The position numbers and the translations under genes are program-made. A stretch of 64,000 nucleotides of DNA, taken from positions 248,001-312,000 of the forward strand of contig NZ_JAJGNJ010000002.1 of assembly GCF_020781835.1 (NCBI RefSeq). The letters are read 5' to 3'. The notes under the pieces are model-generated. The model made no database searches, was not told the origin of the DNA, and was given only the letters and a program-made list of their open reading frames with translations. This document shows, one piece after another, positions 1-8,372 of this stretch. Each line of letters begins with the position of its first letter. Position 1 is the stretch's first letter. The stretch comes from Microbacterium testaceum (GTDB taxonomy: Bacteria > Actinomycetota > Actinomycetes > Actinomycetales > Microbacteriaceae).

Positions 1-149
1 GCCCGATCGCGCTGGCGATCTACGCGGTGCTCGCGGTGGTGCTGGTCTTCGCGATCCGCAACCGCGTGGTGGCCCGTCGGGCACCGGCGGACAGCCCCGA
101 CCGCGAGAGCGTGGACGCGGGCGGGCAGCGCGACGCGACGTCGCGCTGA
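1..149 (+). CDS. C-terminal end of a membrane protein (partial)
   Basis: Only the last 48 codons are present; the gene begins left of the window. The frame opens at base 3 and ends with TGA at 147-149. It encodes one hydrophobic helix (residues beginning PIALAIYAVLAVVLVF), then a basic stretch (RNRVVARR) and a polar acidic tail. That is the usual end of a multi-pass permease, with the last helix leaving a positively charged cytoplasmic tail. No family can be named from this fragment. It converges on the MFS gene that ends at 228. Confidence 0.6.
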   Translation, partial: PIALAIYAVLAVVLVFAIRNRVVARRAPADSPDRESVDAGGQRDATSR

Positions 150-153
150 CGTC

Positions 154-213
154 CCCGCTGCTGTGTCAGCGGGTGTCGGCCGGGTGCGTCCCGGTGACGA
201 GGGGGACCCGGCC
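154..213. terminator. Paired hairpins between convergent genes
   Basis: Two stems lie between the stop codons of the partial gene and the MFS gene. The first pairs CCCGCTG (154-160) with CAGCGGG (167-173) over a 6-base loop. The second pairs GGCCGGGT (178-185) with ACCCGGCC (206-213). There is no T-run, as is common in high-GC actinobacteria. The convergent position fits a bidirectional terminator. Confidence 0.45.
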
Positions 214-227
214 TCCCGCCCGTGCGG

Positions 228-1436
228 TCAGCGCCGCACCGCTCGCAGCAGCGCCTCACCCGCGGCCGCGATCGCCGTGGTGCACGCCAGTGCCACCGCG
301 ATCGTGACCAGCGCGGCCGCGGGGCCCGTGGCATCCAGGGCCGACCCGGCGATCACGCCGCCGATCGGCACGCCCAGCGACATCGCCGCGGTCGGGTAGG
401 CGAGGGTCTCGGTGACGCGGCCCTCGGGTGCGCGGGCGGATGCCACGAGGATGCCCGACAGCATCACGGGCGAGATCATGAGACCGAGCGCCAGGATCGC
501 GATGAAGAGCACCGGCACCGACCCCTGGGTCACGGGCAGCGCGAGCGCGACGACGGCGGCGGCCGCGCCGAAGCCGATGAACCGCGCGATCGGCGACAAG
601 GTCCAGGCCCGCGCTCCCGTGATCACCGACCCCACGGCGATCGCGAGCGCGAGCGCGCTGAAGGCCGGACCCGCGAGCCACGGGCGGCCATCCACCTCGG
701 CCCAGCCGACGAGCGTGACGTCGAAGGCGCCGAAGACCCCGCCCAGCGCGATGCAGGCGAGGGCCACCGGCACGACGCCGGCGGGGGGCAGCACGAACCG
801 GGGGCGGCCCACGGTGCCGCTCCGCGCGGGCTCGGTACGGCGCTGGGATGCCAGCCACACCCCGCCGACGACACCGAGGGCGAGCGAGCCGAGCATCGCC
901 ACGGCCGGGTCGAGGGCGGCGGCGACGGCGGTGATGACCGGCGGCCCCGAGATGAAGACCATCTGATCGCCGATGGTCTCCAGCGCCAGCGCGTGCGTGC
1001 GCTGCGATTCCGGCGCGAGCACCGTCCACCGGGCGCGGACCGCCGAAGTGAGGTCGGGCGTCGATGCGCCGCTCGCGAACGCGGCGATGAGCCATGTCCA
1101 GAACGGCGCCGCCGTCAGCACGAGGGCGAGCAGGGCGGATGCCGACAGCACGAGGCATCCGAGAGAGATCAGGATGACGCGGGCTTGACCGTGCCGGTCC
1201 ATGCGCGAGGACCACAGCGGGGCGGCCACCGCCATGCCGACGACGAGCGGGGCGACGACCACCCCGGCCGCGCCGAAGCTCCCGGTCGCGGCCGAGACGA
1301 GCAGGATGATGCCGAGCGACAGCGTCGCCCGCGGGAAGCGGGCCAGGATACCGGCCGCGACGAACGCCCGTGCCCCGGGCAGACGCAGCACCTGCCCGTA
1401 GGCGCGGATGCCCGTCGCTTCGGCCGCGACGCTCAT
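228..1436 (-). CDS. MFS family transporter
   Basis: Predicted 402-residue major facilitator permease with about 12 hydrophobic segments from residue 20 onward. The ATG at 1436 is chosen because GGAGGG sits just upstream; the frame stays open further upstream but that part is proline- and arginine-rich and not protein-like. The N-terminus (LRLPGARAFVAAGILARFP) resembles drug- or sugar-efflux-type MFS proteins. The substrate cannot be read from sequence. It lies 211 bases downstream of the creatininase-family gene on the same strand, separated by a repeat-bearing spacer, so it may be the last gene of the N-heterocycle operon or have its own promoter. Confidence 0.8.
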   Translation of the reverse strand: MSVAAEATGIRAYGQVLRLPGARAFVAAGILARFPRATLSLGIILLVSAATGSFGAAGVVVAPLVVGMAVAAPLWSSRMDRHGQARVILISLGCLVLSASALLALVLTAAPFWTWLIAAFASGASTPDLTSAVRARWTVLAPESQRTHALALETIGDQMVFISGPPVITAVAAALDPAVAMLGSLALGVVGGVWLASQRRTEPARSGTVGRPRFVLPPAGVVPVALACIALGGVFGAFDVTLVGWAEVDGRPWLAGPAFSALALAIAVGSVITGARAWTLSPIARFIGFGAAAAVVALALPVTQGSVPVLFIAILALGLMISPVMLSGILVASARAPEGRVTETLAYPTAAMSLGVPIGGVIAGSALDATGPAAALVTIAVALACTTAIAAAGEALLRAVRR

Positions 1437-1458
1437 GCGGGACCCTCCTGCGCGGGCG

Positions 1459-1626
1459 CATAACTCCGGCGGGAGGGTGGATGCCGGGTGTGGGGGCCGG
1501 TGGCGGCGGGGGTGTGCCGGAGGTGTGCGGCGTTGGCGGAGGGGGCGCCCGGCCGTGCACAACTCCGGCGGATGGGCCCGCTCACCTCCCCGGGCAGGAG
1601 CGAGGCTCCCCACCGCAGGAGTTGTG
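1459..1626. repeat. Intergenic repeat element (ACTCCGGCGG family)
   Basis: The spacer between the MFS and creatininase-like genes holds CATAACTCCGGCGG (1459-1472) and CACAACTCCGGCGG (1558-1571) as direct copies, plus CCGCAGGAGTTGTG (1613-1626), which is the same motif inverted with one mismatch. The second and third copies can form a 14-base stem around about 40 bases. It may be a REP-like dispersed element or a pair of regulator sites; one window cannot decide. Confidence 0.4.
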
Positions 1627-1647
1627 ACCGCCCGGCGTGCACCCCGG

Positions 1648-2427
1648 TCACGCGACGTAGTCGAATCGGCTGATCTCCTCGAGCGCCTCGACCACGAACG
1701 ACACGCTCTGCTCGAACAACTCGGCGCCGTGGGCGGCGTTCGCGCCCGTCGGGTCGCCGAGCACCCCCGTGGGGCCGAAGTCGTTGGAGAGCCACCCGAA
1801 GGTCACGGGCTTGCCGTTGAACCCGATGTGCCGGAAGTCGCCGATGTGCGCCGGCACGGTCGCCTCGAACTTCGTCGCGTCCACGAGCTCGGGGCGCAGG
1901 TGCATGATCATGCTCGTCTCGCCGTGCCCCGCGTGGATGCCGGTGCCGTGCTCGTCGGGACCGCCGTCGGTGCCGTCGAACGAGGGCACGCGTGCGGCGG
2001 GCATGAAGAACGTGCGCAGACCGAACCGCCGTCGCAGCTCGCGGTTCGCGACGTTGAGCAGCGCCACGTTGCCGCCGTGGCCGTTGAGGAACACCAGGGT
2101 GCGAGCGCGCGTGGTCAGCAGAGAGCGGCCGATGTCCACCACCGTCTGCATCATCGTCTCGGGCGTGAGCCACAGCGTGCCCGGCGCCCACGAATGCTCG
2201 TCCGACTTCGTGACCGACAGCGTCGGCAGCTGCCAGACGTCGAGACCCTGCGCGGCGGCGCGCGCGACGGCGGCCGTGGCGGATGCCTCGGCGACGATGG
2301 CATCCGTCGCCAGCGGCAGGTGCGGACCGTGGTGCTCGATCGCGCCCGTGGGCAGGACGAGGATCGACTTCTCGGTGAGGGCCTCGGCGGCGGCGGGCCC
2401 GCTCAGTTCGGCGAGAAGACGGGTCAT
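1648..2427 (-). CDS. Creatininase-family amidohydrolase
   Basis: A 259-residue protein of the creatininase/MftE/ArfB superfamily, metal-dependent hydrolases that open cyclic or linear amides. The metal-site pattern is complete: E31, H33 and D42 in AIEHHGPHLPLATD, the NGHGGN loop with H117, and E170 in HAGHGETS. Length matches the family (about 250). The ATG overlaps the stop of the upstream FAD-oxidase gene by four bases (ATGA), so the two are translationally coupled. Context with a deaminase, an oxidase and a dedicated ABC transporter suggests it hydrolyses a ring-opened or lactam intermediate. Creatinine itself is not implied, because creatinase and sarcosine oxidase genes are missing. Confidence 0.85.
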   Translation of the reverse strand: MTRLLAELSGPAAAEALTEKSILVLPTGAIEHHGPHLPLATDAIVAEASATAAVARAAAQGLDVWQLPTLSVTKSDEHSWAPGTLWLTPETMMQTVVDIGRSLLTTRARTLVFLNGHGGNVALLNVANRELRRRFGLRTFFMPAARVPSFDGTDGGPDEHGTGIHAGHGETSMIMHLRPELVDATKFEATVPAHIGDFRHIGFNGKPVTFGWLSNDFGPTGVLGDPTGANAAHGAELFEQSVSFVVEALEEISRFDYVA

Positions 2428-3752
2428 CGGATCGCGCCCTTGCGCGGGCCCGCGTAGGTCGGGTCGAGCTTGCCGGGGTTCAGCAGCCCGTTCGGGTCGG
2501 TCACGCGCGCGGTCTCGGCGGTCTGCTCGACGTTGAAGTCGACGTTCCACTGGTGCGGGTTGTGCACGCCGACGCCGAGGGCGTTCAGGTCGGCGATGCC
2601 GCGGTAGACCTCCTCCTCGCTGACGTACGGCGCGGCGAGCATGCCGATCGGGTGCTGCTTGGTCGACTCGATGTGGAGCTTCCCGCCGGGGAAGACGGCT
2701 TCGACGGCCTCGACGTTCTCGGACAGGGGCATCCCCGCCACCTCGAGGTGGAACACCTCGTGCGGCTGGCTCTTCTGATACCACTCGATCGGGTGGTTGT
2801 AGCTGAGCATCGACAGTCGGATGCTGGCCTGCGGCCCCTCGCGCACGGCCTCGACGCGGCCGCCCGCGCCCTCGACGATCGCGGTCACGGTGTCGATGAG
2901 CGACGCGTCGATGATCGCGCGCAGGCTCGACCGCCCCTCGGGGATGGCCTCGTCGGAGGGGAGGGCCGCGGCGATCTCGGGCCCGTCACCCGACACCAGG
3001 CGGGGGGTGGGGTCGAGGTTGCCGATGGTCTGCAGCACCGACAGCGTGCCGGAGAAATCGGGGAAGCTGGCCCACAGGCCGCGCCACTCCCGCAGCGGCT
3101 CGAGCCGCACGGTCGCGCGCACGATGACGCCCGCGGTGCCGTAGTTGTGCACGTACTTCTGGGCTTCGTCGCCCTCGACGTGGACGATGTCGGCGCTGCC
3201 GTCGGCGTGGACGACATCGAGTGCGGCGACGAAGCCGCGGTCGTTCGAGCCGTGCTCGATCGACCCGGTGCCGCCGGAGCCGCCGGAGAGGAAGCCGCCG
3301 AGCGTGGACTGCGCCGTCGAGGGGTACATCCACAGCGCCTGGCCCGCGGCCCACGCAGCCTGCTCGAGCAGCACCATCGGCGCACCCGCCTCGGCGGTGA
3401 TGTAGCCGTCGCCGACCTCGACGATGGCCTTCGCGCGGGTGGTGTCGATGACGAGACCGCCGTGCATCGGGATGGCCTGGCCGTAGTTGCCGGTGCCCTT
3501 GCCTCGCACCGTGACGGGCACACCGTGCCGCGCGGCCGCGGCGACCGCGATCGCGATCTGCTCGGCATCCGCGGGGAACACCACGAGGTCGGCGAGGCCG
3601 AGGGGGAGCTTGGCCGCGATGATCGGGGACATCGGTGACCCGTCGATGCTGGCGCGCTCACGCACGCGCGGTTCGGTGCTGACGGCGGCGGGACCGAGCA
3701 GGTCGAGCAGGTCGTCCTCGAGGGAGAGGACGCGGGTGGCGGTGTCGCTCAT
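2424..3752 (-). CDS. FAD-binding oxidoreductase (GlcD/VAO type)
   Basis: A 442-residue flavoprotein of the FAD-linked oxidase family. Residues 50-200 carry the FAD-binding PP-loop region (VTVRGKGTGNYGQAIPMHGG, then STLGGFLSGGSGGTGS), and the C-terminus has the family NPGKLDP motif. It should oxidise an alcohol, hydroxy-acid or ring carbon using flavin. There is no Fe-S domain. The ATG at 3752 has GGAG eight bases upstream; upstream codons lack protein character. It lies downstream of the ABC binding-protein gene across a strong hairpin and overlaps the creatininase-like gene by four bases. The substrate is unknown. Confidence 0.8.
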   Translation of the reverse strand: MSDTATRVLSLEDDLLDLLGPAAVSTEPRVRERASIDGSPMSPIIAAKLPLGLADLVVFPADAEQIAIAVAAAARHGVPVTVRGKGTGNYGQAIPMHGGLVIDTTRAKAIVEVGDGYITAEAGAPMVLLEQAAWAAGQALWMYPSTAQSTLGGFLSGGSGGTGSIEHGSNDRGFVAALDVVHADGSADIVHVEGDEAQKYVHNYGTAGVIVRATVRLEPLREWRGLWASFPDFSGTLSVLQTIGNLDPTPRLVSGDGPEIAAALPSDEAIPEGRSSLRAIIDASLIDTVTAIVEGAGGRVEAVREGPQASIRLSMLSYNHPIEWYQKSQPHEVFHLEVAGMPLSENVEAVEAVFPGGKLHIESTKQHPIGMLAAPYVSEEEVYRGIADLNALGVGVHNPHQWNVDFNVEQTAETARVTDPNGLLNPGKLDPTYAGPRKGAIR

Positions 3753-3842
3753 GGATGTCTCCGGGTGACGCGGATGGGTGGGTGCCGGGCGGGCGCGGCG
3801 GGTGGATGCGAGGGCGGGTCGGGGGTCGGAAGACCGGGGCGG

Positions 3843-3872
3843 CCCGGCCCGCACGAGGCGGACCGGGCCGGG
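3843..3872 (-). terminator. Intercistronic hairpin after binding-protein gene
   Basis: CCCGGCCCG (3843-3851) pairs with CGGGCCGGG (3864-3872) just beyond the stop of the binding-protein gene, inside the operon. It is most likely a partial terminator or mRNA-stabilising 3' stem. Equivalent stems follow the other three binding-protein genes in the window. Confidence 0.5.
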
Positions 3873-3876
3873 TCGG

Positions 3877-5055
3877 TCAGAACGAGATCGAGGTGTCGAT
3901 GAACTCGTTCGTGTACAGGTCGGCCGGGGTGTAGCCGTCCGCGGGCGGGGTGCCCAGGTCGGTGTAGACCTTGCTGGCCTTGTCGAAGAAGTCCTCGAAG
4001 CGGGCGTCGTCGAAGTTGCCGTACGTGGAGTCGGGGCCGTTGCCGACGAGGCCCAGGTCGACCTGGGTCTCCACCGAGTAGTCGGCCACGCCCTGCGTGT
4101 AGGTCCAGCCGGTGTCGTAGTCCTCGACGAGCTTCAGGATGAGGTCGTTCGCGGCCGTCGGGTCCTCGTAGTACGCCACGCCCGCCTTCTGCAGCACGGG
4201 GACGAGCTTGGTCAGGCACGGCGAGAGCTCTTCGAACTGGTCGGCCTTCACCGACATCGACGACTGGTAGGTCTGCCATCCGGCGTCGTGGATGAGGGCG
4301 AACTCCACCGGCTTGCCCCAGGCCGAGACCTCGTTTTGGTAGACGTACGGCTCAGCCGACGCGAAGCCCTGCTGCATGTCCTTGCCGCCGGCGGCGACGA
4401 AGTTCGACGGGGTGCCGTCGTACGAGCCGTCCAGCACGTCCGCGCTGGCGAGACCGGCGCTCTTGAGGTACTCGATGTACGCCGAGCCGTCGAAGTAGCG
4501 CCACACGCCGCCGTTCGCCTCGAGTGCGGGCTTGACGTCCTCGATCGTCTTGACGTCGGGGTAGGTCTCGGGGTCCCACATGACCATGGTGGGGCTGATG
4601 TCCAGCGGCGCCATGACGGCCTTGGTGGGGGTCGTGCTCGAGAGCTGGATGGCCTCGTCGGTGCTGACGTAGCCGAGGGTGATCTTGTCGTCCTGGTACA
4701 TCTGCGCCGAGACGGTCTGGAAGCCGATCGCGGGGCCGCCCGCGCGGATCTCGAGGTCCACGCCGGTGTACTCGCCGTCCGACATGAGCGGACCGGTGAC
4801 CGCCTTGGTGTTGGCGTCGATCGTGTAGTCGTCCTTGATCATCTCGTAGAGGTGGCCGTGCTCGGCCTCCGGGTTCCAGTCGGTCTGGACGACGATCGTC
4901 GCGGGGCAGTCGGCCGACAGGTCGACCGAGCCGACGGCGAGGTCGGCGGACGGTTCCGACTGCTCCGCGGCGCTGCCTGCGCACGAGGTGAGCGTGAGGG
5001 CGATCGCGAACGCGCCGGTGACGGCGGTGCCGCGGACGAGGGTGCTGCGCTTCAT
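3877..5055 (-). CDS. ABC transporter substrate-binding lipoprotein (NMT1/TauT type)
   Basis: A 392-residue secreted lipoprotein: basic N-terminus, hydrophobic core and lipobox LTSC with the acylated Cys at residue 25. The mature part (TIVVQTDWNPEAEHG) matches the NMT1/THI5-like fold used by NitT/TauT and pyrimidine-precursor transporters. It should bind the solute outside the membrane and deliver it to the permease encoded upstream. Gene order is ATPase, permease, binding protein, with 150 bases between permease and this gene and a weak ribosome site. The chemical class is inferred only from the neighbouring deaminase, oxidase and creatininase-like genes. Confidence 0.82.
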   Translation of the reverse strand: MKRSTLVRGTAVTGAFAIALTLTSCAGSAAEQSEPSADLAVGSVDLSADCPATIVVQTDWNPEAEHGHLYEMIKDDYTIDANTKAVTGPLMSDGEYTGVDLEIRAGGPAIGFQTVSAQMYQDDKITLGYVSTDEAIQLSSTTPTKAVMAPLDISPTMVMWDPETYPDVKTIEDVKPALEANGGVWRYFDGSAYIEYLKSAGLASADVLDGSYDGTPSNFVAAGGKDMQQGFASAEPYVYQNEVSAWGKPVEFALIHDAGWQTYQSSMSVKADQFEELSPCLTKLVPVLQKAGVAYYEDPTAANDLILKLVEDYDTGWTYTQGVADYSVETQVDLGLVGNGPDSTYGNFDDARFEDFFDKASKVYTDLGTPPADGYTPADLYTNEFIDTSISF

Positions 5056-5205
5056 GCTGTTTCGCTTTCTGTGACGGGTGGAGCTCTCGGGTACGGAAGG
5101 TGGTGCAGGAGGGGTCGGATGCCGCGGCCGCGGGCACGCCCGAGGGCGCGGTGCCGTGGCATCCGGAGTCTGTGCGGTGCGGGTGCGGGGCGAAGCCCGT
5201 CGGGG

Positions 5206-6102
5206 TCAGCGCGCTGCGTCGTACCAGCGGCCGACGGCGACCTTCGACAACCAGCCGAAGAAGGCGAAGATGACCACGCCGAGGAGGCACGCCGCGAGGA
5301 TCGAGGCGAACAGCTCGGCGCTCTGCAGACGCGACTGGTAGTTGGAGATGAGGGAGCCGATGCCCGGTTCGCCACGGCGGAAGAAGTAGTCGCCGACGAT
5401 CGCGCCGATCACCGAGAGGCCGGCCGAGGTGCGCATGCCGACGAAGATCGACGGGAGCGCGGCGGGGAGGGTGAGCTTGGTGAGCACCGTCCACTTGTTG
5501 GCCTTCTGCAGGCGGAAGAGCTCTCGCTGCGACTTGTCCACCGACTGCAGGCCGAACAGGGTGTTCGAGACCATCGGGAACAGGGCGATCAGGATGCAGA
5601 CGATGACGCGGGCGAGGAACTCGTAGCCGAACCAGAAGCCGACCAGCGGCACGAGCGCGAGGATCGGGATGCACTGCAGGATCACCGCGTAGGCGTACGT
5701 GCTGCGCTCGACCCAGCGGGCCAGGGACATCGCGATGGCCCACCCGATGCCGATGACCATCGCGATCGCGAGGCCGGTGAGGGCGACGCCGGTGGTGCGG
5801 AACAGCGCGGTCCAGATGTCGATGCTGACCTGCGGCTCGAAGAAGCCCTTGGTGAACATCTCGTGCGGCATCGGGAGCAGGAAGCCCTTGCCGGTGGCGT
5901 TGAGGACGCCCGAGACGACGTACCAGACGCCCACGAGCACGGCGAGGACGCCGAGCGGGGGGCCCGCGAGGATCAGGGCACGGGCGACCGGACCGCGACC
6001 GCGGGACGGGGCCTTGGCGGACGCGTCCACGGGCGGAACGGGGCCGGATGCCGTGGGCTCGGACGTCTCGGAGACGACCGGCTCTGCAGAGGTGGTGCTC
6101 AT
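5206..6102 (-). CDS. ABC transporter permease (NitT/TauT type)
   Basis: A 298-residue inner-membrane subunit with a polar N-terminus of about 40 residues, then six predicted helices. The BPD_transp_1 region includes a coupling segment near LTLPAALPSIFVGMRTSAG, the EAA-like loop that contacts the ATPase. SsuC/TauC/ThiX-type permeases have the same length. The ATG overlaps the stop of the ATPase gene by four bases (ATGA), fixing the start and showing translational coupling. It works with the ATPase at 6099 and the binding lipoprotein at 3877. Confidence 0.85.
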   Translation of the reverse strand: MSTTSAEPVVSETSEPTASGPVPPVDASAKAPSRGRGPVARALILAGPPLGVLAVLVGVWYVVSGVLNATGKGFLLPMPHEMFTKGFFEPQVSIDIWTALFRTTGVALTGLAIAMVIGIGWAIAMSLARWVERSTYAYAVILQCIPILALVPLVGFWFGYEFLARVIVCILIALFPMVSNTLFGLQSVDKSQRELFRLQKANKWTVLTKLTLPAALPSIFVGMRTSAGLSVIGAIVGDYFFRRGEPGIGSLISNYQSRLQSAELFASILAACLLGVVIFAFFGWLSKVAVGRWYDAAR

Positions 6103-6878
6103 GAGTGTCCTTCCCGGAGGGCGTGGGAGACCTCGCCGACGAGTTTGGCGAACTCGCCCGTGTAGCGGATCTCGGGGTCGCGCGGCATGTCGAAGGGGAC
6201 CTCGAAGGTGTCGACGAGGTGGCCGGGGCGACCTGACATCACGACGACCTTGGTGGAGAGGTAGACCGCTTCGGAGACCGAGTGGGTGATGAACAGTCCG
6301 CCGAACTTCTGCTCGACGAAGATCTTCAGCAGCTCGTCGTTCAGGCGCTCGCGGGTGATCTCGTCGAGGGCGCCGAACGGCTCGTCGAAGAGGAACAGCT
6401 CGGGGTCGAGCGTGAGCGAGCGGGCCAGGGAGGCGCGCATCTTCATGCCGCCCGACATCTGCTTGGGCAGGTGCTTCTCGAAGCCGGTGAGGCCGACCAG
6501 GTCGATCGCCCACTTCGCCTTCGGGGTGCGCACCCGCTTGGGCTGCCAGTTGAGCTCGGCGAGCAGCTCGACGTTGGACTGCACGTCGCGCCAGGGCAGA
6601 AGCGTCGCGTCCTGGAAGACGTAGCCGATGCGATCGGTGTTGACCGTCGCGGTGCCTTCGCTCGCGGACTCGAGGCCCGAGGCGATGCGCAGCAGGGTCG
6701 ACTTGCCGCAGCCCGAGGGGCCGACGACGCTGACGAACTCGCCGCGCTGGACGACGAGGTCGACGCCCGAGAGAGCGGTGGTGCCGTTGGGGAACGTCAT
6801 GGCGACGTTCCGGAAGTCCAGCAGCGGCGCGGTGGGACCCGCGAGTGTGGCTGCCGGGGAGGGGGAGGCGAGGGTCAC
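6099..6878 (-). CDS. ABC transporter ATP-binding protein (NitT/TauT type)
   Basis: A 259-residue ATPase. Walker A is GPSGCGKST (about residues 54-62), the Q-loop is in YVFQDATLLPW, the signature is MSGGM (a variant of LSGGQ), Walker B is LFLFDEP, and the switch His is in ITHSVSEA. These are the hallmarks of SsuB/TauB/ThiZ ATPases. It lies 7 bases after the stop of the deaminase-like gene and overlaps the permease start, so all three are read from one mRNA. Confidence 0.88.
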   Translation of the reverse strand: MTLASPSPAATLAGPTAPLLDFRNVAMTFPNGTTALSGVDLVVQRGEFVSVVGPSGCGKSTLLRIASGLESASEGTATVNTDRIGYVFQDATLLPWRDVQSNVELLAELNWQPKRVRTPKAKWAIDLVGLTGFEKHLPKQMSGGMKMRASLARSLTLDPELFLFDEPFGALDEITRERLNDELLKIFVEQKFGGLFITHSVSEAVYLSTKVVVMSGRPGHLVDTFEVPFDMPRDPEIRYTGEFAKLVGEVSHALREGHS

Positions 6879-6885
6879 AGAACGC

Positions 6886-8175
6886 TCACTTTCCGGTCGG
6901 GACGAGGGTCGGAAGCGCCGGCGCGGACGCGTCGGCGATCGGTGCGGGTGTGGCGGTGGGGGCGGCGATGCGGGTCGAGACGGTGGTGCGGGCGACCACG
7001 CGTCCGCGGTGGAGCACGACGCGGTCGGCCGAGGCGAAGGCGACGACCTCGCCGATCGAGTCGGCGCGGACGGCGACGAGGTCGGCGCGGGCGCCGGGGA
7101 CGGGGCCAGCCGCCGGGAGCCCCATGACGTCGCGGGCTCCGGTGGTGACGGCGTCCATCGCCTCCTCGGGGGCGAGGTGCCCCGCGGCGACGAGGAGGGA
7201 GGCGGTCTCGAGGTGATCGCAGCGGCCGACGGGGTTGAACGGGTCGCGCACGTTGTCGCCGCCGGCCGCCACGCGCACGCCCGCGGCCTTCAGGCGCCCG
7301 ATCGGCGCGCTGCCGCGCGGCACGGCGCGGTCGGCATCCCACCCCTGCAGGTAGAGGTTGGTGATCGGAAGGGCGATGATCCCGATGTCGGCGGCGCGCA
7401 CCTCCTCCGTGAGCGACGCGAGGTCCTCGGTCGGCATCATGCTCAGGCGCACGCAGTGGCCCGCGGTCCGCGGGCGGTGCCACCCTGTGACGGCCCGCGC
7501 GTAGGCGGCGAGGGTGTCGGCGCCCGCGAGGCTCTCGTCGGTGTGCAGGTCGATGCCGACGTCGCGGCGTCGGGCGAGGGCGACGAGGCGCTCGAGATCG
7601 GCGACCGGGTCGTCGGCGAGGTGCGGGGCGCCGCCGACGAGATCGATGCCGGCATCGAGGGCGGCATCGAACACCGCGTCGGGCACGGTCGGCCCGCCGA
7701 GGGCGACGAGCTCGATGTCCATGAGGCCGCGAAGCTCCTCGCGCAGTCGCACGAGTGCCCGGACACCGATCAGCGCGTCCTCGCCGTGCAGCAGATCGAC
7801 GTGCGTACGGACGGCGGTGATCCCGGATGCCAGCATCCGCAGCGCCGTGGACCGGGCCCGGTCGAGCGTGTCCTCTTCGTCGAGCGTCATCGCGAAGGCG
7901 TGCCAGCTCTCGATCGCGCGCTCGAGGTCGCCGAACGGTGGCCGGATGGCATCCCACGACTGCGACTTGTCGAGGTGCCCGTGCGGCTCCGCACCGGCGG
8001 CGGTGACGACGTACCCCGTGAGGTCGAGGGTCTCGCCTCCGGTCTCGGGCAGCGGGCTTCCGGCCGGGACCACCGCGACGACCGTCTCGCCGTCGATCGC
8101 GATGTCCACGAGCGCGCCGGTGGCCAGACGCGCGTTGCGGATCGCGGTGATCGAGGCGGGTGGTGCGGCGGACAC
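6886..8175 (-). CDS. Cytosine deaminase-like amidohydrolase
   Basis: A 429-residue metal-dependent amidohydrolase of the CodA type. Expected catalytic residues are present: H65 and H67 in EPHGHLDK, H211 and the D213-E214 pair in IDLHTDES, H240 in TAGHC, and D307 in GGDNVRDPF, matching cytosine deaminase HIHLD, HCDE, H and GHDDVFDP. The predicted reaction is hydrolytic removal of an amino group from an N-heterocycle; the exact ring is unknown. The GTG at 8175 is preferred because CCGGAGG lies five bases upstream; an in-frame ATG at 8214 with a weak ribosome site is the alternative. It is first in the operon and probably feeds the oxidase and creatininase-like enzymes downstream. Confidence 0.82.
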   Translation of the reverse strand: MSAAPPASITAIRNARLATGALVDIAIDGETVVAVVPAGSPLPETGGETLDLTGYVVTAAGAEPHGHLDKSQSWDAIRPPFGDLERAIESWHAFAMTLDEEDTLDRARSTALRMLASGITAVRTHVDLLHGEDALIGVRALVRLREELRGLMDIELVALGGPTVPDAVFDAALDAGIDLVGGAPHLADDPVADLERLVALARRRDVGIDLHTDESLAGADTLAAYARAVTGWHRPRTAGHCVRLSMMPTEDLASLTEEVRAADIGIIALPITNLYLQGWDADRAVPRGSAPIGRLKAAGVRVAAGGDNVRDPFNPVGRCDHLETASLLVAAGHLAPEEAMDAVTTGARDVMGLPAAGPVPGARADLVAVRADSIGEVVAFASADRVVLHRGRVVARTTVSTRIAAPTATPAPIADASAPALPTLVPTGK

Positions 8176-8246
8176 GAAGACCTCCGGGAAGTGAGAGAAG
8201 GGATGCCACGTCATCGAGGCCTTCGCCGTCGGGAGCGGCGTTCCAG

Positions 8247-8263
8247 TGTTGGTGTGACCAACA
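8247..8263. promoter_or_regulatory. GntR/FadR-type operator candidate
   Basis: A perfect palindrome TGTTGGT-gtg-ACCAACA lies 72 bases upstream of the deaminase-like GTG start. The TTGGT-N3-ACCAA core matches the known PdhR/FadR-subfamily GntR consensus. It is the only such site noticed in the upstream region and would control the whole transport and catabolic operon. No FadR/FCD-type regulator is encoded nearby. Confidence 0.5.
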
Positions 8264-8372
8264 TCCGGGCTGTTTCCGATGCTAGGAACCGGTCGTTTCC
8301 GCCGTATTTCCCGCTCGTGACCCTCGTGACAAACCTCGGCACCCGCGCGCGTCGGGGTCGAAACCAGGGGGA

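Noticed and set aside
222..1463. Long plus-strand open frame rich in Arg, Gly and His opposite the MFS gene
   Set aside because: Low-complexity shadow with no start signal; the minus strand has a ribosome site and membrane helices.
1648..2427. Calling the protein a true creatininase
   Set aside because: The family is broad (MftE, ArfB and others), and creatine-pathway genes are missing.
3778..6165. 795-codon plus-strand frame opposite the ABC genes
   Set aside because: Antisense to three clearly recognisable ABC transporter genes; Arg/Gly-rich and without domains.
8176..8246. A sigma-A promoter for the deaminase operon (TTGTCA or TAGCAT candidates further upstream)
   Set aside because: Hexamer quality or spacing is poor, so no promoter is annotated.
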